DNA of 27,345 bases from DAOTZS01 sp034434335 (GCA_034434335.1 DAOTZS010000076.1:1-27345), one strand, 5' to 3'. Shown: positions 8,645-17,390, counted from the stretch's first letter. Made by a program: numbers and translations. Notes: generated from the letters alone by a model not told the origin.

Positions 8645-9541
8645 CTATTCTTTGATGGAGCCAAGGGTCAGGCCGGTTACAAAGTAACGCTGCAGCAGTG
8701 GGTAGACGAGCAGGATTGGGATGGTTGCGATCAAGATCATAGCAGTTGCCAGGCCCTCGGGTGTGGCTTCCAGAAACGCCTGGCCGGCACGCTCAGCAGA
8801 GACGGCGGTCTGCCACTGAAGCATGCGAGTCGTTACCATGGAATAGAGGTAGCTTTGCAGAGGCCACTGAGAGGCTTCCTTGAGGAAGATCACGCCGTCA
8901 AACCAGGAGTTCCAGTGCTGCACGGCCGAGAAAAGGGTGACCGTGGCCAACACTGGTTTCGAAATGGGGATGAAGACACGGAAGAGAACCTGCAAATGGT
9001 TGGCGCCATCCAGGAGGGCAGCCTCCCATAGCTCATGTGGGATGCCACGGAAAAAGTTGATGATCAAGATGACATAGAAGATATTGAGCGCCGGCGGAAT
9101 CACCAGCACCCAGAATTTGTTCAAGAGGCCCAGATCACGTAAGGCCAGAAAGTAGGGAATCAGGCCACCGCTGAACATCATGCCGAAAAGCAAGATCACT
9201 TTGAAAAAGGTGCGACCTGGCATGTAGATGCTATCGCGCGAGAGCGGATAGGCTGTAATCACCATCACCAGCAACCCCAAGCTAACCCCAACCACCACTC
9301 GCAACACCGAAATCCCGAATGAATTGACAAACAACTTGTCGCCCATCATAAACCGGTAATTGTCTAAATGTAGTCCCACTGGCCACAGCCCGACCCTGTC
9401 AGCCGAGACTGCTGCATGGCTGCTGAGGGATACGGCAGCCACATGGACAAACGGAGCCACGCATAACAGGCCCAGAATCAAAAGGATGAGGTAGAGAATC
9501 GCGTCCACAACCCGATCAGAAAAACCGGTCTCCCCGACCAT
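8645..9541 (-). CDS. Carbohydrate ABC transporter permease (YtcP-like, CUT1)
   Basis: This is a 298-residue inner-membrane permease with about six hydrophobic helices. It carries the ATPase-contact EAA loop as EAALLDGANHLQVLFRVFIP (residues 173-192) and ends with the typical YFVTGLTLGSIKE tail of YtcP-type sugar permeases. An upstream TTG at 9565 would add eight residues, but ATG at 9541 has AGGAG about ten bases upstream, so it is preferred. The partner permease gene lies just upstream, with a short gap. Together with the binding protein it forms an importer of the LplABC type, which usually takes up oligosaccharides. The ATPase is not encoded nearby; such systems commonly share a general ATPase encoded elsewhere. 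Confidence 0.93.
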   Translation of the reverse strand: MVGETGFSDRVVDAILYLILLILGLLCVAPFVHVAAVSLSSHAAVSADRVGLWPVGLHLDNYRFMMGDKLFVNSFGISVLRVVVGVSLGLLVMVITAYPLSRDSIYMPGRTFFKVILLFGMMFSGGLIPYFLALRDLGLLNKFWVLVIPPALNIFYVILIINFFRGIPHELWEAALLDGANHLQVLFRVFIPISKPVLATVTLFSAVQHWNSWFDGVIFLKEASQWPLQSYLYSMVTTRMLQWQTAVSAERAGQAFLEATPEGLATAMILIATIPILLVYPLLQRYFVTGLTLGSIKE

Positions 9542-9599
9542 TGCCACCTGCTCCTTGTCACCCAAAGCCTCTGGAACGCTGTTCCAAAGCCCAGTCTGG

Positions 9600-10580
9600 C
9601 TAGAAGATGCGATAGTTGGCGAACTTATCTGCCAACCAGTAAGAAAGCATAATCAGGAAAAAGCCGATGCCCGACTTGAACAGCCCTACCGCGGTGCCCA
9701 GACTATAGTCAGGCAGCCCACCCTGTCCCACCAGGCCGACCCGGAAAACAAAGGTGTCTATGATATCTCCCGTCTTGTACACCACCGGATTGTACAGCAC
9801 CAGCACCTGCTCGAAACCGGCATTCAATACCCCGCCCAGGCTCAGACATGCCATCAGGATGATGGTGGGGCGAATACCTGGCAGGGTGATATGAATCAGG
9901 CGAGCGAAGCGGCCAGCCCCATCCACCGCGGCTGCCTCATAAAGCTCTGGGTTGATCGCGGTCAGCGCCGCCAAGTAGATCACAGCCCCAAACCCAAACT
10001 CCTTCCACACCTCGGAGAAGATCAGGGTCCAGGGGAAAATGTTTGCCTTGCCCAGGAAGCGGATGGGCGGAATACCAAGACCCCCTAGCAAGCGGTTAAC
10101 TGGCCCTGAAGTGGACAGGATTTGTACCATAATCCCACCGATGATCACCCAGGAAAGAAAGTGAGGCAGGGTAGTCGCTGTTTGCACCGCGCGCTTAAAG
10201 AGCCGCACGCGGATCTCATTCAGCATGAGCGAGAACACGATAGCAACCAGTTGGCCAAAGATGATCTTGCCTACAGCGATGAAAAGGGTGTTGCGGATGA
10301 TGGGCAGGGCATTGGGGCTATCGAAGAAACGGCGGAAGTTGTCCAGACCTACCCACGGCGACGCCAGTAACCCCTTGACGGGGCTATAGTCCTTGAAGGC
10401 AATCAGCACGCCCCAGATGGGATAGAAATGAAACAGCGCCAGCAACAGAAGAGCCGGCAGCAGCATGGCATATAGCATCCAGTGCTGCTTCAATACTACT
10501 CTGAGAGGAGGTTTGCGCTCTATGAGAATCGCTGGAGCCTTTGGAGCTACACCAACAGGTGCCCGGATGATACTCTCCAT
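9600..10580 (-). CDS. Carbohydrate ABC transporter permease (LplB-like, CUT1)
   Basis: This 326-residue permease has a cytoplasmic N-terminus, a first helix around residues 33-53 (WMLYAMLLPALLLLALF) followed by HFYPIWGVLIAFKDYSP, which is characteristic of LplB-type proteins, and about six membrane helices. The EAA loop is at residues 215-236 (EAAAVDGAGRFARLIHITLP). The C-terminus YWLADKFANYRIF is also typical for the group. The start ATG at 10580 is preceded by a purine-rich stretch containing AGGAAAGG. It pairs with the YtcP-like permease immediately downstream and the solute-binding lipoprotein immediately upstream. The substrate is presumably the oligosaccharide later attacked by the GH2 and beta-helix enzymes. 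Confidence 0.93.
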   Translation of the reverse strand: MESIIRAPVGVAPKAPAILIERKPPLRVVLKQHWMLYAMLLPALLLLALFHFYPIWGVLIAFKDYSPVKGLLASPWVGLDNFRRFFDSPNALPIIRNTLFIAVGKIIFGQLVAIVFSLMLNEIRVRLFKRAVQTATTLPHFLSWVIIGGIMVQILSTSGPVNRLLGGLGIPPIRFLGKANIFPWTLIFSEVWKEFGFGAVIYLAALTAINPELYEAAAVDGAGRFARLIHITLPGIRPTIILMACLSLGGVLNAGFEQVLVLYNPVVYKTGDIIDTFVFRVGLVGQGGLPDYSLGTAVGLFKSGIGFFLIMLSYWLADKFANYRIF

Positions 10581-10665
10581 CCCTCAGCCCTTTCCTCGCG
10601 CCATCCGGTGGATTCGGGCCATGAGCAGCCCGAACCCACCGGTCATGGTCTACCACATACCAGGT

Positions 10666-12423
10666 TTAACCAAAGGTGGCCTTGTACCAGGCATTGACTT
10701 CGCGCGTGACCTCGTCGCCACCCTTTGCCTTCCACTCTTCCACAAAGCTATCGAAGCGATCCAGAGGTTCGTTGCCAATCACGATGTTCGTGAATACCTC
10801 TGACTCAAGAGTGTTCAGGTCAGGTAGCAACTTCTGCATGACGTCCGTGGGATTGCCAAAGTATTCGTTGATGATCTGCACATCGAGGGTATCGAACACT
10901 TTGGTGTAGTACTCAGCCTCGCGCAATACAATTGGGTTCTTGAGCAGGAAGCGTTGGGCCTTGTTGAGCTTAGCCGGATCCTCCTTTGTCCACTCCAGGA
11001 TGTCCTGGAATGGTTCGGCCTGATAGGTGGGATAGACCATGTAGGGGAAGCCAAAGTCAATCGTGTCCATCCAGGCGTAGGTCATCGGCATGACCACCGG
11101 CCCATCCTTGAGCTCGCAGTTCTCATCCCAGACCCATTCCAGGCCCTCGACAAAGGCATGGCTATTACGCCATTCGCCGTATTGCTGATACTTCTGCCAG
11201 TTGACATGCATCTCGATGTGCCAGTTCAGGTTATTGATGCACGCCTCGATCTTGATCGGATCCAACCCTTTCTTGAAGACTACCTGAGTCTGCACCTCTG
11301 CCGAAGCCTTGCGGCCCTGCTTGCCTTGTGGCCCCTTGGGGTACGGGATGATCGCCAGCTTCATGCCGGGATTCTCCTGCTCCAACTTGACCTGACCACC
11401 GCCATGCCACCAGGGTGCCGTGAAGATGCCGATCTTGGATGCCGCGATATGGCCGGCCGCGTCCCCTTCGTTGTAGGTGTAGAAGTCGGGATCAATCAGG
11501 CCTTCCTCGTACCACTGGCGGATGACAGCCAGAGCATCCTTTACTCCAGGGGAGATCGAGTCGTACTTCAATGTGCCATCTCCGGCCTTGACCCAGCAGG
11601 TGGGCATAACACCGAATGCGCCGAAGATGGGGTCGAGGCTCTGATACCAGGTGACCAGGCGTTTGCAAGCACTGATGCCGAACTGGCACAGACCAGCATC
11701 CTTGAACGCCTTGGCCACCGTCCCCCACTCCTCGACCGTTTCGGGCGCCTTTAGCCCCAACTGATCCAGCCAGTCCTGGCGGATGAAGCACAGATTGTCC
11801 ACGTTGTACGCCGGGCCCCAGGTGAAAGGAATACCATAGAGTTTGTCGCCACGCAGGCACGGCTTCCACCACTTGTAGTCCGGGTACATCTTCTTCTCTT
11901 TGGTCAGCGGCGAAGCGGTCGCTTCCCAGATGGCCTTGATGTCCTCGATGGCATCATTGTCAATCAGCTCCTCCAGGAAAAGGCCCCCTGCGTGGAAGGC
12001 GTCAGGTAGGGTACCGGCCGCCAGGTCTGCCGCCAGCTTCTGGTCACGCAACTCACCATACGCTTCCCAGTGGATAGTGAACTTAATGCCGGTGTGCTCA
12101 ACCACCCGGTTGTACATGGGGTTATTGTTCCAACTCATACCCTCAGGGAAAGTAAGGCCAGGGTTCCAAATAACCTCAACTTCGACCGGGGGGTCATATA
12201 CTTTGAAGGGTGGTGGGAAGGTAGGATTCCAATCCATCTGACAGCCCGGGGTTGGGGCTGCAGGGGGTGCCGGGGCCGCTGTAGCCTCGGCGGGTGCGGC
12301 TGGCGGCGCTGTGGGTGCGGGAGCCGGTGGCGCGGGCTGGGGCGCGCACGCCGCCAATGCCAGAGTGCCAGCCGATGCGGCCGAAATGCGCAAGAACTCG
12401 CGACGGTTTAGCTTTCTGCTCAT
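10666..12423 (-). CDS. Extracellular solute-binding lipoprotein of a sugar ABC transporter
   Basis: The frame is open to 12510, but the true start is ATG 12423: AGGAGG lies six bases upstream and the protein then begins MSRKLNRREFLRIS with a twin-arginine motif and a lipobox (LALAAC, acylated Cys26). This gives 585 residues. After the Cys comes a Pro/Ala/Thr-rich linker of about 40 residues tethering the domain to the membrane, followed by a large periplasmic-binding fold of the LplA/YtcQ type (for example LYGIPFTWGPAYNVDNLCFIRQDWLDQLG). It captures sugar outside the membrane and delivers it to the two permeases. It is the first gene of the operon, as expected for the most abundantly needed component. 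Export by the Tat or Sec route cannot be decided, since this twin-Arg form occurs with many lipoproteins in the phylum. Confidence 0.93.
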   Translation of the reverse strand: MSRKLNRREFLRISAASAGTLALAACAPQPAPPAPAPTAPPAAPAEATAAPAPPAAPTPGCQMDWNPTFPPPFKVYDPPVEVEVIWNPGLTFPEGMSWNNNPMYNRVVEHTGIKFTIHWEAYGELRDQKLAADLAAGTLPDAFHAGGLFLEELIDNDAIEDIKAIWEATASPLTKEKKMYPDYKWWKPCLRGDKLYGIPFTWGPAYNVDNLCFIRQDWLDQLGLKAPETVEEWGTVAKAFKDAGLCQFGISACKRLVTWYQSLDPIFGAFGVMPTCWVKAGDGTLKYDSISPGVKDALAVIRQWYEEGLIDPDFYTYNEGDAAGHIAASKIGIFTAPWWHGGGQVKLEQENPGMKLAIIPYPKGPQGKQGRKASAEVQTQVVFKKGLDPIKIEACINNLNWHIEMHVNWQKYQQYGEWRNSHAFVEGLEWVWDENCELKDGPVVMPMTYAWMDTIDFGFPYMVYPTYQAEPFQDILEWTKEDPAKLNKAQRFLLKNPIVLREAEYYTKVFDTLDVQIINEYFGNPTDVMQKLLPDLNTLESEVFTNIVIGNEPLDRFDSFVEEWKAKGGDEVTREVNAWYKATFG

Positions 12424-12450
12424 CTCTGTCCTCCTGATTTGGCTTGTGGA

Positions 12451-12456
12451 AGCATA
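12451..12456 (-). promoter_or_regulatory. Candidate extended -10 promoter of the sugar operon
   Basis: On the minus strand TGTTATGCT forms an extended -10 (TG, one base, TATGCT). Transcription would start near 12444, giving a leader of roughly 20 bases that contains the AGGAGG ribosome site (complement at 12430-12435). The -35 region is poor, consistent with an activated promoter. No LacI- or GntR-type regulator for it is in the window. Confidence 0.45.
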
Positions 12457-12588
12457 ACACAGAAACCGGCCGAGAGGGAAATCGGTAGGGTCTGACGACT
12501 CGCGACACACCTCCTTTCCACCTAATCATTAAAGCTGTGGATTGCCACCGAACGACTACGCTGCAGCAACGGGGAACAGAGCAGGGAC

Positions 12589-12617
12589 TTGCCTTTCAGG
12601 ATTACATTCATTATACT
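12589..12617 (+). promoter_or_regulatory. Sigma-70-like promoter of the pseudo-kinase/receiver gene
   Basis: TTGCCT (12589-12594) and TATACT (12612-12617) are separated by 17 bases. The start point would be near 12624. This rules out the TTG at 12589 as the translation start of the downstream gene, because that TTG is part of the -35 box, and supports ATG 12673. Confidence 0.65.
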
Positions 12618-12672
12618 ACGATTCGATGAGCCCGTGGGGGAATTTCGGCCATGTGGGGGACATCAGGCGGAC

Positions 12673-13932
12673 ATGAGGCAAAGTACAGCGCGGGAGTACT
12701 TCCTGGTTGAGTTGCGCAGAGCCCTAAGGCACCTTTACGATCCTACTGTCCTGCGTCATAGCCCCCTTCTCGACCTCTTCAGCCTGAACGCCAGCGCGAA
12801 TCCCCACGCCGCGCTGCGCCGCATTCTCACCGAAGGCATCCAGGCCCTTAAGCCCGGCGACGATGTCCCACCCTATGCCAGTGCCTGGCGCATCTACCAC
12901 ATCCTTACCTATCGTTATGTCGAGCAGTCTAGCCAACACACTGTCTCGGCTAACCTGGGGCTGAGCATCCGGCAGTTACGCCGACAGGAGCGCATCGCCG
13001 AACGGGCCCTGGCCGATTACCTCTGGAGCCGGCATAACCTGGAAGCCACAGCCCAACGCCTGGCCATCCCCTTGCAGCATCAACCTCAACCCAACGTCAA
13101 CCTGACAAGAGCCGGCCAGGAACAGGAGTTGGAATGGCTGCGCCAGTCCCTCCCCAGCGAAACCGCTACTATCGGGGAGACGCTCGAGGTGGTCCTCCGC
13201 ACCGCTGCCCCCCTGCTCCAGGGCTCAGCCGTCGAAGTGCAATGCCACGTGCCGGAAGGGCTGCCTCCACTTACTGGACAGCTCTCTACCGTGCGGCAGG
13301 GATTGCTAAACCTCCTCGGCGCAGCGGTGCGCTCTGCGCCAGGCGGGCAGGTGAGCATCGCGATTACCTCAGAGCCGGCCGGGGTGCGAGTCCACGTGCG
13401 GGCCGTCCCTCTGGGCCCGGCCCTGCCTCCCAATAAGCGAGGGGTCGAGCAACTCGAAATGGCGCGTCAGCTCATTGAGCTATTTGGGGGCCGGCTGGAG
13501 ATCACCTCTGGCATAGAGAGTTCAGATGCGCTGGCCGCAACTGTGTTGCTCCCGGCAGCAGCACAGGTACCGGTGCTGGTGATTGACGACAACGTTGACA
13601 CCCTGCGTCTATTTGAACGCTATCTTACGGGAAGCTACTATCGTTTCATCGGCGCGCGTGACCCCGAACAGGCCCTAGCATTGGCCGAGAAGTCTGCTCC
13701 TCAGGCTATCTTATTGGATGTCATGTTGCCAGGCATTGACGGTTGGGAGTTGTTGGGCCGCTTGCGAGAGCATCCCCGTACACGCCATGTGCCTATCATC
13801 GTCTGCACCATCTTGCCCCAGGAACAGCTAGCCCTAGCGTTGGGCGCGGCCGCCTTTATCCATAAGCCGGTCAGCCGGGAGCAGTTGCTGGCCGTGCTGG
13901 GTCAGCAGCTAACGGCATCCGGGCAAGGGTAG
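12673..13932 (+). CDS. Response regulator with degenerate kinase ATPase domain and Chloroflexota-type N-terminal domain
   Basis: From ATG 12673 this is 419 residues. Residues 1-120 are an all-helical domain (FLVELRRALRHLYDPTVLRHSPL, then a helix-turn-helix-like LGLSIRQLRRQERIAERAL) that I associate with Chloroflexota signalling proteins; its biochemical role is unknown. Residues about 155-295 resemble a histidine-kinase ATPase domain, but there is no phosphorylatable-His segment, the second N-box Asn is Ala (NLLGAA) and the G1 Asp-Gly motif is missing, so ATP use is doubtful. Residues about 298-413 form an intact receiver: acidic pair in VIDDN, phospho-acceptor Asp in LLDVMLP (Asp349), Thr379 and Lys398. 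There is no DNA-binding output after the receiver. It converges on the hybrid kinase gene with a 62-bp overlap of coding ends, and the two may work together. Confidence 0.85.
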   Translation: MRQSTAREYFLVELRRALRHLYDPTVLRHSPLLDLFSLNASANPHAALRRILTEGIQALKPGDDVPPYASAWRIYHILTYRYVEQSSQHTVSANLGLSIRQLRRQERIAERALADYLWSRHNLEATAQRLAIPLQHQPQPNVNLTRAGQEQELEWLRQSLPSETATIGETLEVVLRTAAPLLQGSAVEVQCHVPEGLPPLTGQLSTVRQGLLNLLGAAVRSAPGGQVSIAITSEPAGVRVHVRAVPLGPALPPNKRGVEQLEMARQLIELFGGRLEITSGIESSDALAATVLLPAAAQVPVLVIDDNVDTLRLFERYLTGSYYRFIGARDPEQALALAEKSAPQAILLDVMLPGIDGWELLGRLREHPRTRHVPIIVCTILPQEQLALALGAAAFIHKPVSREQLLAVLGQQLTASGQG

Positions 13933-16108
13933 CGATAAGGGCTTCGATCGATGAGAGGAGCTGTTGTACTGACAAGCCGCTGCGGCAGGTGACGGCCAGC
14001 CCACTGCTGACGATGGGCTGGCCCAAGGGATCGCGTGCCGAGATCAGGATCACAGGGATTTCCTTCAGAGCCGGGTCTTCCTCCTTGGCCGCCAGAAACT
14101 GGAAACCGTCCATTTCTGGCATCAGCAGGTCGAGGAGGATTACGTCCGGCCGCTCGTGGCGCAAGATCTGTAACGCCTGTCGGGCACTCCCGGCCCTAAG
14201 AACGCGATAACCCTGCCCCGCCTCTGTCAGCATCCGGCCAAAAAGCTGGAGCGCATCAGGTTCGTCGTCCACCACCAGCACCTTATTTACTTTGCCATCC
14301 ACGCGGCGCAGAGCCGCCAGCAGAGCCTCACGCGTAACCGGCTTAACCAGATAGCTCGATGCCCCCAACGCGTCGGCGGCCTGGTCTATGCCAGGCACAG
14401 CGCAAAGAAGCATCGGGATATCATACGGCAGTGCCTTCAGGCTGCCAACCTGGCCCAGCGCATCGGCCAAAGTCACCGCATTGATCAACAATGCCTGAGC
14501 AGGGGTCTGGTTCAGCTCCAGCACCACTTCCTCCAACCCTTCCACCGCCACGATGTCCACCTTATCCAGATAGCGACTGAGCAAGCGGCGCAGGGTGTCG
14601 CCCCGCTCCAGCACAATCAGGCGCGGCCGCACTACAGGCGGCTCGGCTCGCGACGGGCGGGTCCGCTCCTCGTAAGGTTGATAGGGATTGAGCCAGCGCG
14701 TCGCCCCCGCTTCCAGAGGCGCCGGCGGGTCCATAGGCAGACGAAAGTAGAAGGTGGTGCCGCGGCCCACTTCGCTCTCGGCCCACATCTGGCCATCGTG
14801 CAGTTCTACAAACCCCTTGCTGATACTCAAACCCAGCCCTGTGCCCCCATACCGGCGCCGCAGTGAGCCATCCAGTTGCTCAAAGGGCCGGAATAGCCGT
14901 GCCAGGTCCCCCTCGGCGATCCCCGGCCCTGTGTCAGACACGCTGACCACCACATCATCCCCCTCCCGCCAGGCTCGCACGCGCACCCCGCCCTGCTCGG
15001 TGAAGCGGCCGGCATTGCTCAGCAAGTTAAGTACCACCTCACGAATACGAGTGCGGTCGCAAAAGATAGGGGGCAGGTCGGCGGGCACCTCGATCTCCAG
15101 ATATAACCCTTTAGAAAGAAACAGGGGGCGTACGGCAATGGCCGCCGCGCTAATGATCTCCGCCAACGAAACCCGCTCTTTGGTCAAAGCCATCCGCCCG
15201 GCCTCAATCTGGCTCAGATCCAACACATCATCAATCAACTCCGACAGGTGCCGGCTGTTGCGCAGCACCACCTCGAGGTCCGCTAACAGAGCGGGGGGAA
15301 TGCGGCCATTATACGTTTGCGGTGAACTGGTGATCAGCTCGCAGAAGCCGATAATCATGTTAAGAGGGGTGCGCAGCTCGTGGGAGACGTTAGCCACGAA
15401 TTGCTCTTTGGCGCGGCGTTCCTCTTCCGCGGCCTGGCGCAGCCCCTGTGCCAAGCGATTCAGCCGGGTAAGCTGCAGGTTGGCCGCGGCCAGGTCTTCC
15501 ATAGCCTCGTACAGTTTGACCTGTTGATCGCGCGCCTGCTCGAGCGCCTGACGGCTCTCCTCATAGCTCGACCACGCCCACCGCACTGCAGTCAGCAGGG
15601 AATCGAACAGCAGCCAGAGGAGGGCACAGACACCCCACATGGCTGCGATGGTTGCCATACGCAGGGCAAGAGGAAGCTGGACGAGAGGGCCTGGCACAAG
15701 TAGAAGCAATAGGGTACAGCCGGCCGCCAGGAAGAGGCCCCCCAGAAAGCTGAGCGCCAGCGCGGCCAGGCCTACCGAGATGGCTAATAGCACGACCGCG
15801 GGTGCCAGCCCGCCCCAGATGACCGCCAACAGGATGGCTGCCAGGCTGCCGACCACCAACACCGAAGCTGCGGGTAGATAACCCCAACGGATCATTAGCA
15901 GCGCAAAGCCGGCCAGGACAAACATGAACAGAGCCAACCACAAGTGCTGGGATGGATCCTGAAATTGGCCTGGGCTTCCCGCCAGGATCAGCCCTGCCCC
16001 ATACAGCCCTGCTATCCCCAGCCAGACGGCCTTCTGCTGCGTGTCTTCCAGCCAGGTATGTAAATCGGGTACCCCAGCCTTTCCTGGCTCAGATCCCTTA
16101 TCACCCAT
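13871..16108 (-). CDS. Membrane hybrid histidine kinase with two C-terminal receiver domains
   Basis: The 745-residue protein has about six hydrophobic helices (residues 28-170), a coiled coil (180-235), a HisKA segment with phospho-acceptor His243 in SHELRTP, and an ATPase domain with N-box Asn361/Asn365, G1 DTGPGI (392-397) and G2 GGTGLGLS (421-428). The first receiver (about 495-600) is degenerate: the acidic pocket reads VLERGD and the phospho-acceptor Asp is Asn543, while Lys589 remains. The second (about 608-728) has Asp614/Asp615 and phospho-acceptor Asp660, but its usual Lys-Pro segment is replaced by the tail TCRSGLSVQQLL. Start ATG 16108 has GGAGG about seven bases upstream. No sensory ligand domain is recognisable outside the membrane helices. 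The last 62 bases overlap the convergent receiver gene. The kinase function looks intact. Confidence 0.92.
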   Translation of the reverse strand: MGDKGSEPGKAGVPDLHTWLEDTQQKAVWLGIAGLYGAGLILAGSPGQFQDPSQHLWLALFMFVLAGFALLMIRWGYLPAASVLVVGSLAAILLAVIWGGLAPAVVLLAISVGLAALALSFLGGLFLAAGCTLLLLLVPGPLVQLPLALRMATIAAMWGVCALLWLLFDSLLTAVRWAWSSYEESRQALEQARDQQVKLYEAMEDLAAANLQLTRLNRLAQGLRQAAEEERRAKEQFVANVSHELRTPLNMIIGFCELITSSPQTYNGRIPPALLADLEVVLRNSRHLSELIDDVLDLSQIEAGRMALTKERVSLAEIISAAAIAVRPLFLSKGLYLEIEVPADLPPIFCDRTRIREVVLNLLSNAGRFTEQGGVRVRAWREGDDVVVSVSDTGPGIAEGDLARLFRPFEQLDGSLRRRYGGTGLGLSISKGFVELHDGQMWAESEVGRGTTFYFRLPMDPPAPLEAGATRWLNPYQPYEERTRPSRAEPPVVRPRLIVLERGDTLRRLLSRYLDKVDIVAVEGLEEVVLELNQTPAQALLINAVTLADALGQVGSLKALPYDIPMLLCAVPGIDQAADALGASSYLVKPVTREALLAALRRVDGKVNKVLVVDDEPDALQLFGRMLTEAGQGYRVLRAGSARQALQILRHERPDVILLDLLMPEMDGFQFLAAKEEDPALKEIPVILISARDPLGQPIVSSGLAVTCRSGLSVQQLLSSIEALIATLARMPLAADPARPATAPG

Positions 16109-16376
16109 CTACCACCTCCCGCTTTCTTTGTAACACACCAGCCGGGTTGCCAGGCCCAAGATATGGGTGGCCCCAGTATCCGCCAGAGCCTGCTGATAAT
16201 GCGTGCACTGCCGGCTGCTGGACAACCAGAGGCCGCCACGTGATGATGCGTTGGGAGTAACCAAATTATACCCTCTTTCGTCCTAAAGATGCATAGGAGG
16301 CAGCACCGCAATAGAGCGCGCGGTTCCTCCTCACTAGCGAACCTATCCATAGCTCTACTTGATTGCGAGGAGTCCT
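16109..16376. promoter_or_regulatory. Divergent intergenic region between kinase and amidinotransferase-fold genes
   Basis: This 268-bp region should hold promoters for both flanking genes. A perfect TATAAT is present on the minus strand within GGGTATAATTT near 16265-16275, but no good -35 hexamer sits 16-18 bases away, and I cannot choose a plus-strand promoter. The ribosome sites at both ends are clear. No further gene is visible. Confidence 0.4.
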
Positions 16377-17354
16377 ATGGCCAGCATCAACGTACACGTC
16401 GAACCTTATAGCCTTCACAGCGCAGCTTTTGGCGGCGAGGGCTGGTCACCGCGCATGACCGACCTGCGGGCCGAGATCGGCACCATCTGGGCGGGATACG
16501 CGGTGGACAGCGAATGGGCGCCGCTGAAGGCGGTCCTTTTGCACCGGCCCGGCCCTGAACTGGAGAACATCGCCGACCCCAATGCCTTCCAGATGCTCGC
16601 ACGGCCGGACCTGGCCCGAGCGCAAGCCCAACATGACGCGCTGGCTGCGGCTTATCGGCAGGCAGGGGTGGAAGTGCACTACGTCGCGCCGGCCCAGACC
16701 CCAAAGCCAAACCAGATGTACGTGGCCGACCTGATGTTCATGACCCCCGAAGGGGCCATCCTGGCCCGGCCGGCCTCGACCGTGCGCGCCGGCGAAGAAC
16801 GCCAGGTGGCGCGGCGGCTGGCCGACCTGGGTGTGCCGATCCTGCGCAGCATCCGCGGCACCGGCACCTTCGAGGGCGCCGACGCGGCCTGGCTGGACCC
16901 GCACACGGTGCTGGTGGGCATTGGCCTGCGCACCAACACGGAAGGCGCACGACAGGTGGCGGCCCTGATGGCTGAGATGGGCATAGAGGTAATCACCGTC
17001 ACCCTGGCCTACGGCGCCATGCATCTGATGGGGTCCCTGCGCTTCGCCGACCGCGACCTGGCCCTCGTCTGGCCAGGCCATATTCCCTACCTGGCCGTGG
17101 AGGCCTTGGAAGCGCGCGGTTACCAGGTGGCCTGCCTGCCCAATGAAGAGGAGATCCGCCGTGGCTTCGCCCTCAACTTCGTCACCCTTGGGCCGCGCGA
17201 GATCCTTATGCCCGCCGGCAACCCACTTACCCAGCGCTTCTACGAAAGCCTCGGCATCATCTGCCACACTGTGGAGATGGACGAGCTACATAAGGCCAGC
17301 GGCGGCATCGGTTGCCTGACCGGCGTCCTGGCCCGCGCGCCGGCGAGCCACTAA
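16377..17354 (+). CDS. Arginine deiminase/DDAH-like enzyme (amidinotransferase fold)
   Basis: A TTG at 16359 extends the frame, but ATG 16377 has AGGAG six bases upstream and gives 325 residues. The guanidino-modifying beta/alpha propeller signature residues are present: FEGAD (Glu166 and Asp169), the general-base His216 in AMHLMG, and the nucleophilic Cys313 in GGIGCLTG near the C-terminus, the arrangement seen in arginine deiminases, dimethylarginine dimethylaminohydrolases and glycine amidinotransferases. The enzyme therefore probably hydrolyses or transfers an amidino group from arginine or a related compound by a Cys-thiouronium intermediate; the substrate is not determined. It is cytoplasmic and appears monocistronic: tRNA-Cys follows with its own promoter, and no ornithine carbamoyltransferase or carbamate kinase is adjacent, so a classical arginine-deiminase pathway is not indicated. 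Confidence 0.85.
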   Translation: MASINVHVEPYSLHSAAFGGEGWSPRMTDLRAEIGTIWAGYAVDSEWAPLKAVLLHRPGPELENIADPNAFQMLARPDLARAQAQHDALAAAYRQAGVEVHYVAPAQTPKPNQMYVADLMFMTPEGAILARPASTVRAGEERQVARRLADLGVPILRSIRGTGTFEGADAAWLDPHTVLVGIGLRTNTEGARQVAALMAEMGIEVITVTLAYGAMHLMGSLRFADRDLALVWPGHIPYLAVEALEARGYQVACLPNEEEIRRGFALNFVTLGPREILMPAGNPLTQRFYESLGIICHTVEMDELHKASGGIGCLTGVLARAPASH

Positions 17355-17361
17355 CTGTGTT

Positions 17362-17390
17362 TTGACAGCCGAGCCCTTTTCAGTTAGAAT
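17362..17390 (+). promoter_or_regulatory. Near-consensus promoter of tRNA-Cys
   Basis: TTGACA (17362-17367), a 17-base spacer and TAGAAT (17385-17390) precede the tRNA by 12 bases. The first 13 bases, TTGACAGCCGAGC, are identical to the tRNA-Leu promoter on the other strand at 19775-19763. Confidence 0.85.

Noticed and set aside
7931..9031. 366-codon plus-strand frame
   Set aside because: Spans antisense of the URO-D gene and a permease and resembles no protein I recognise.
16446..17267. 273-codon minus-strand frame
   Set aside because: Antisense to the amidinotransferase-fold enzyme; His/Gly/Gln-rich mirror of a GC-rich gene.
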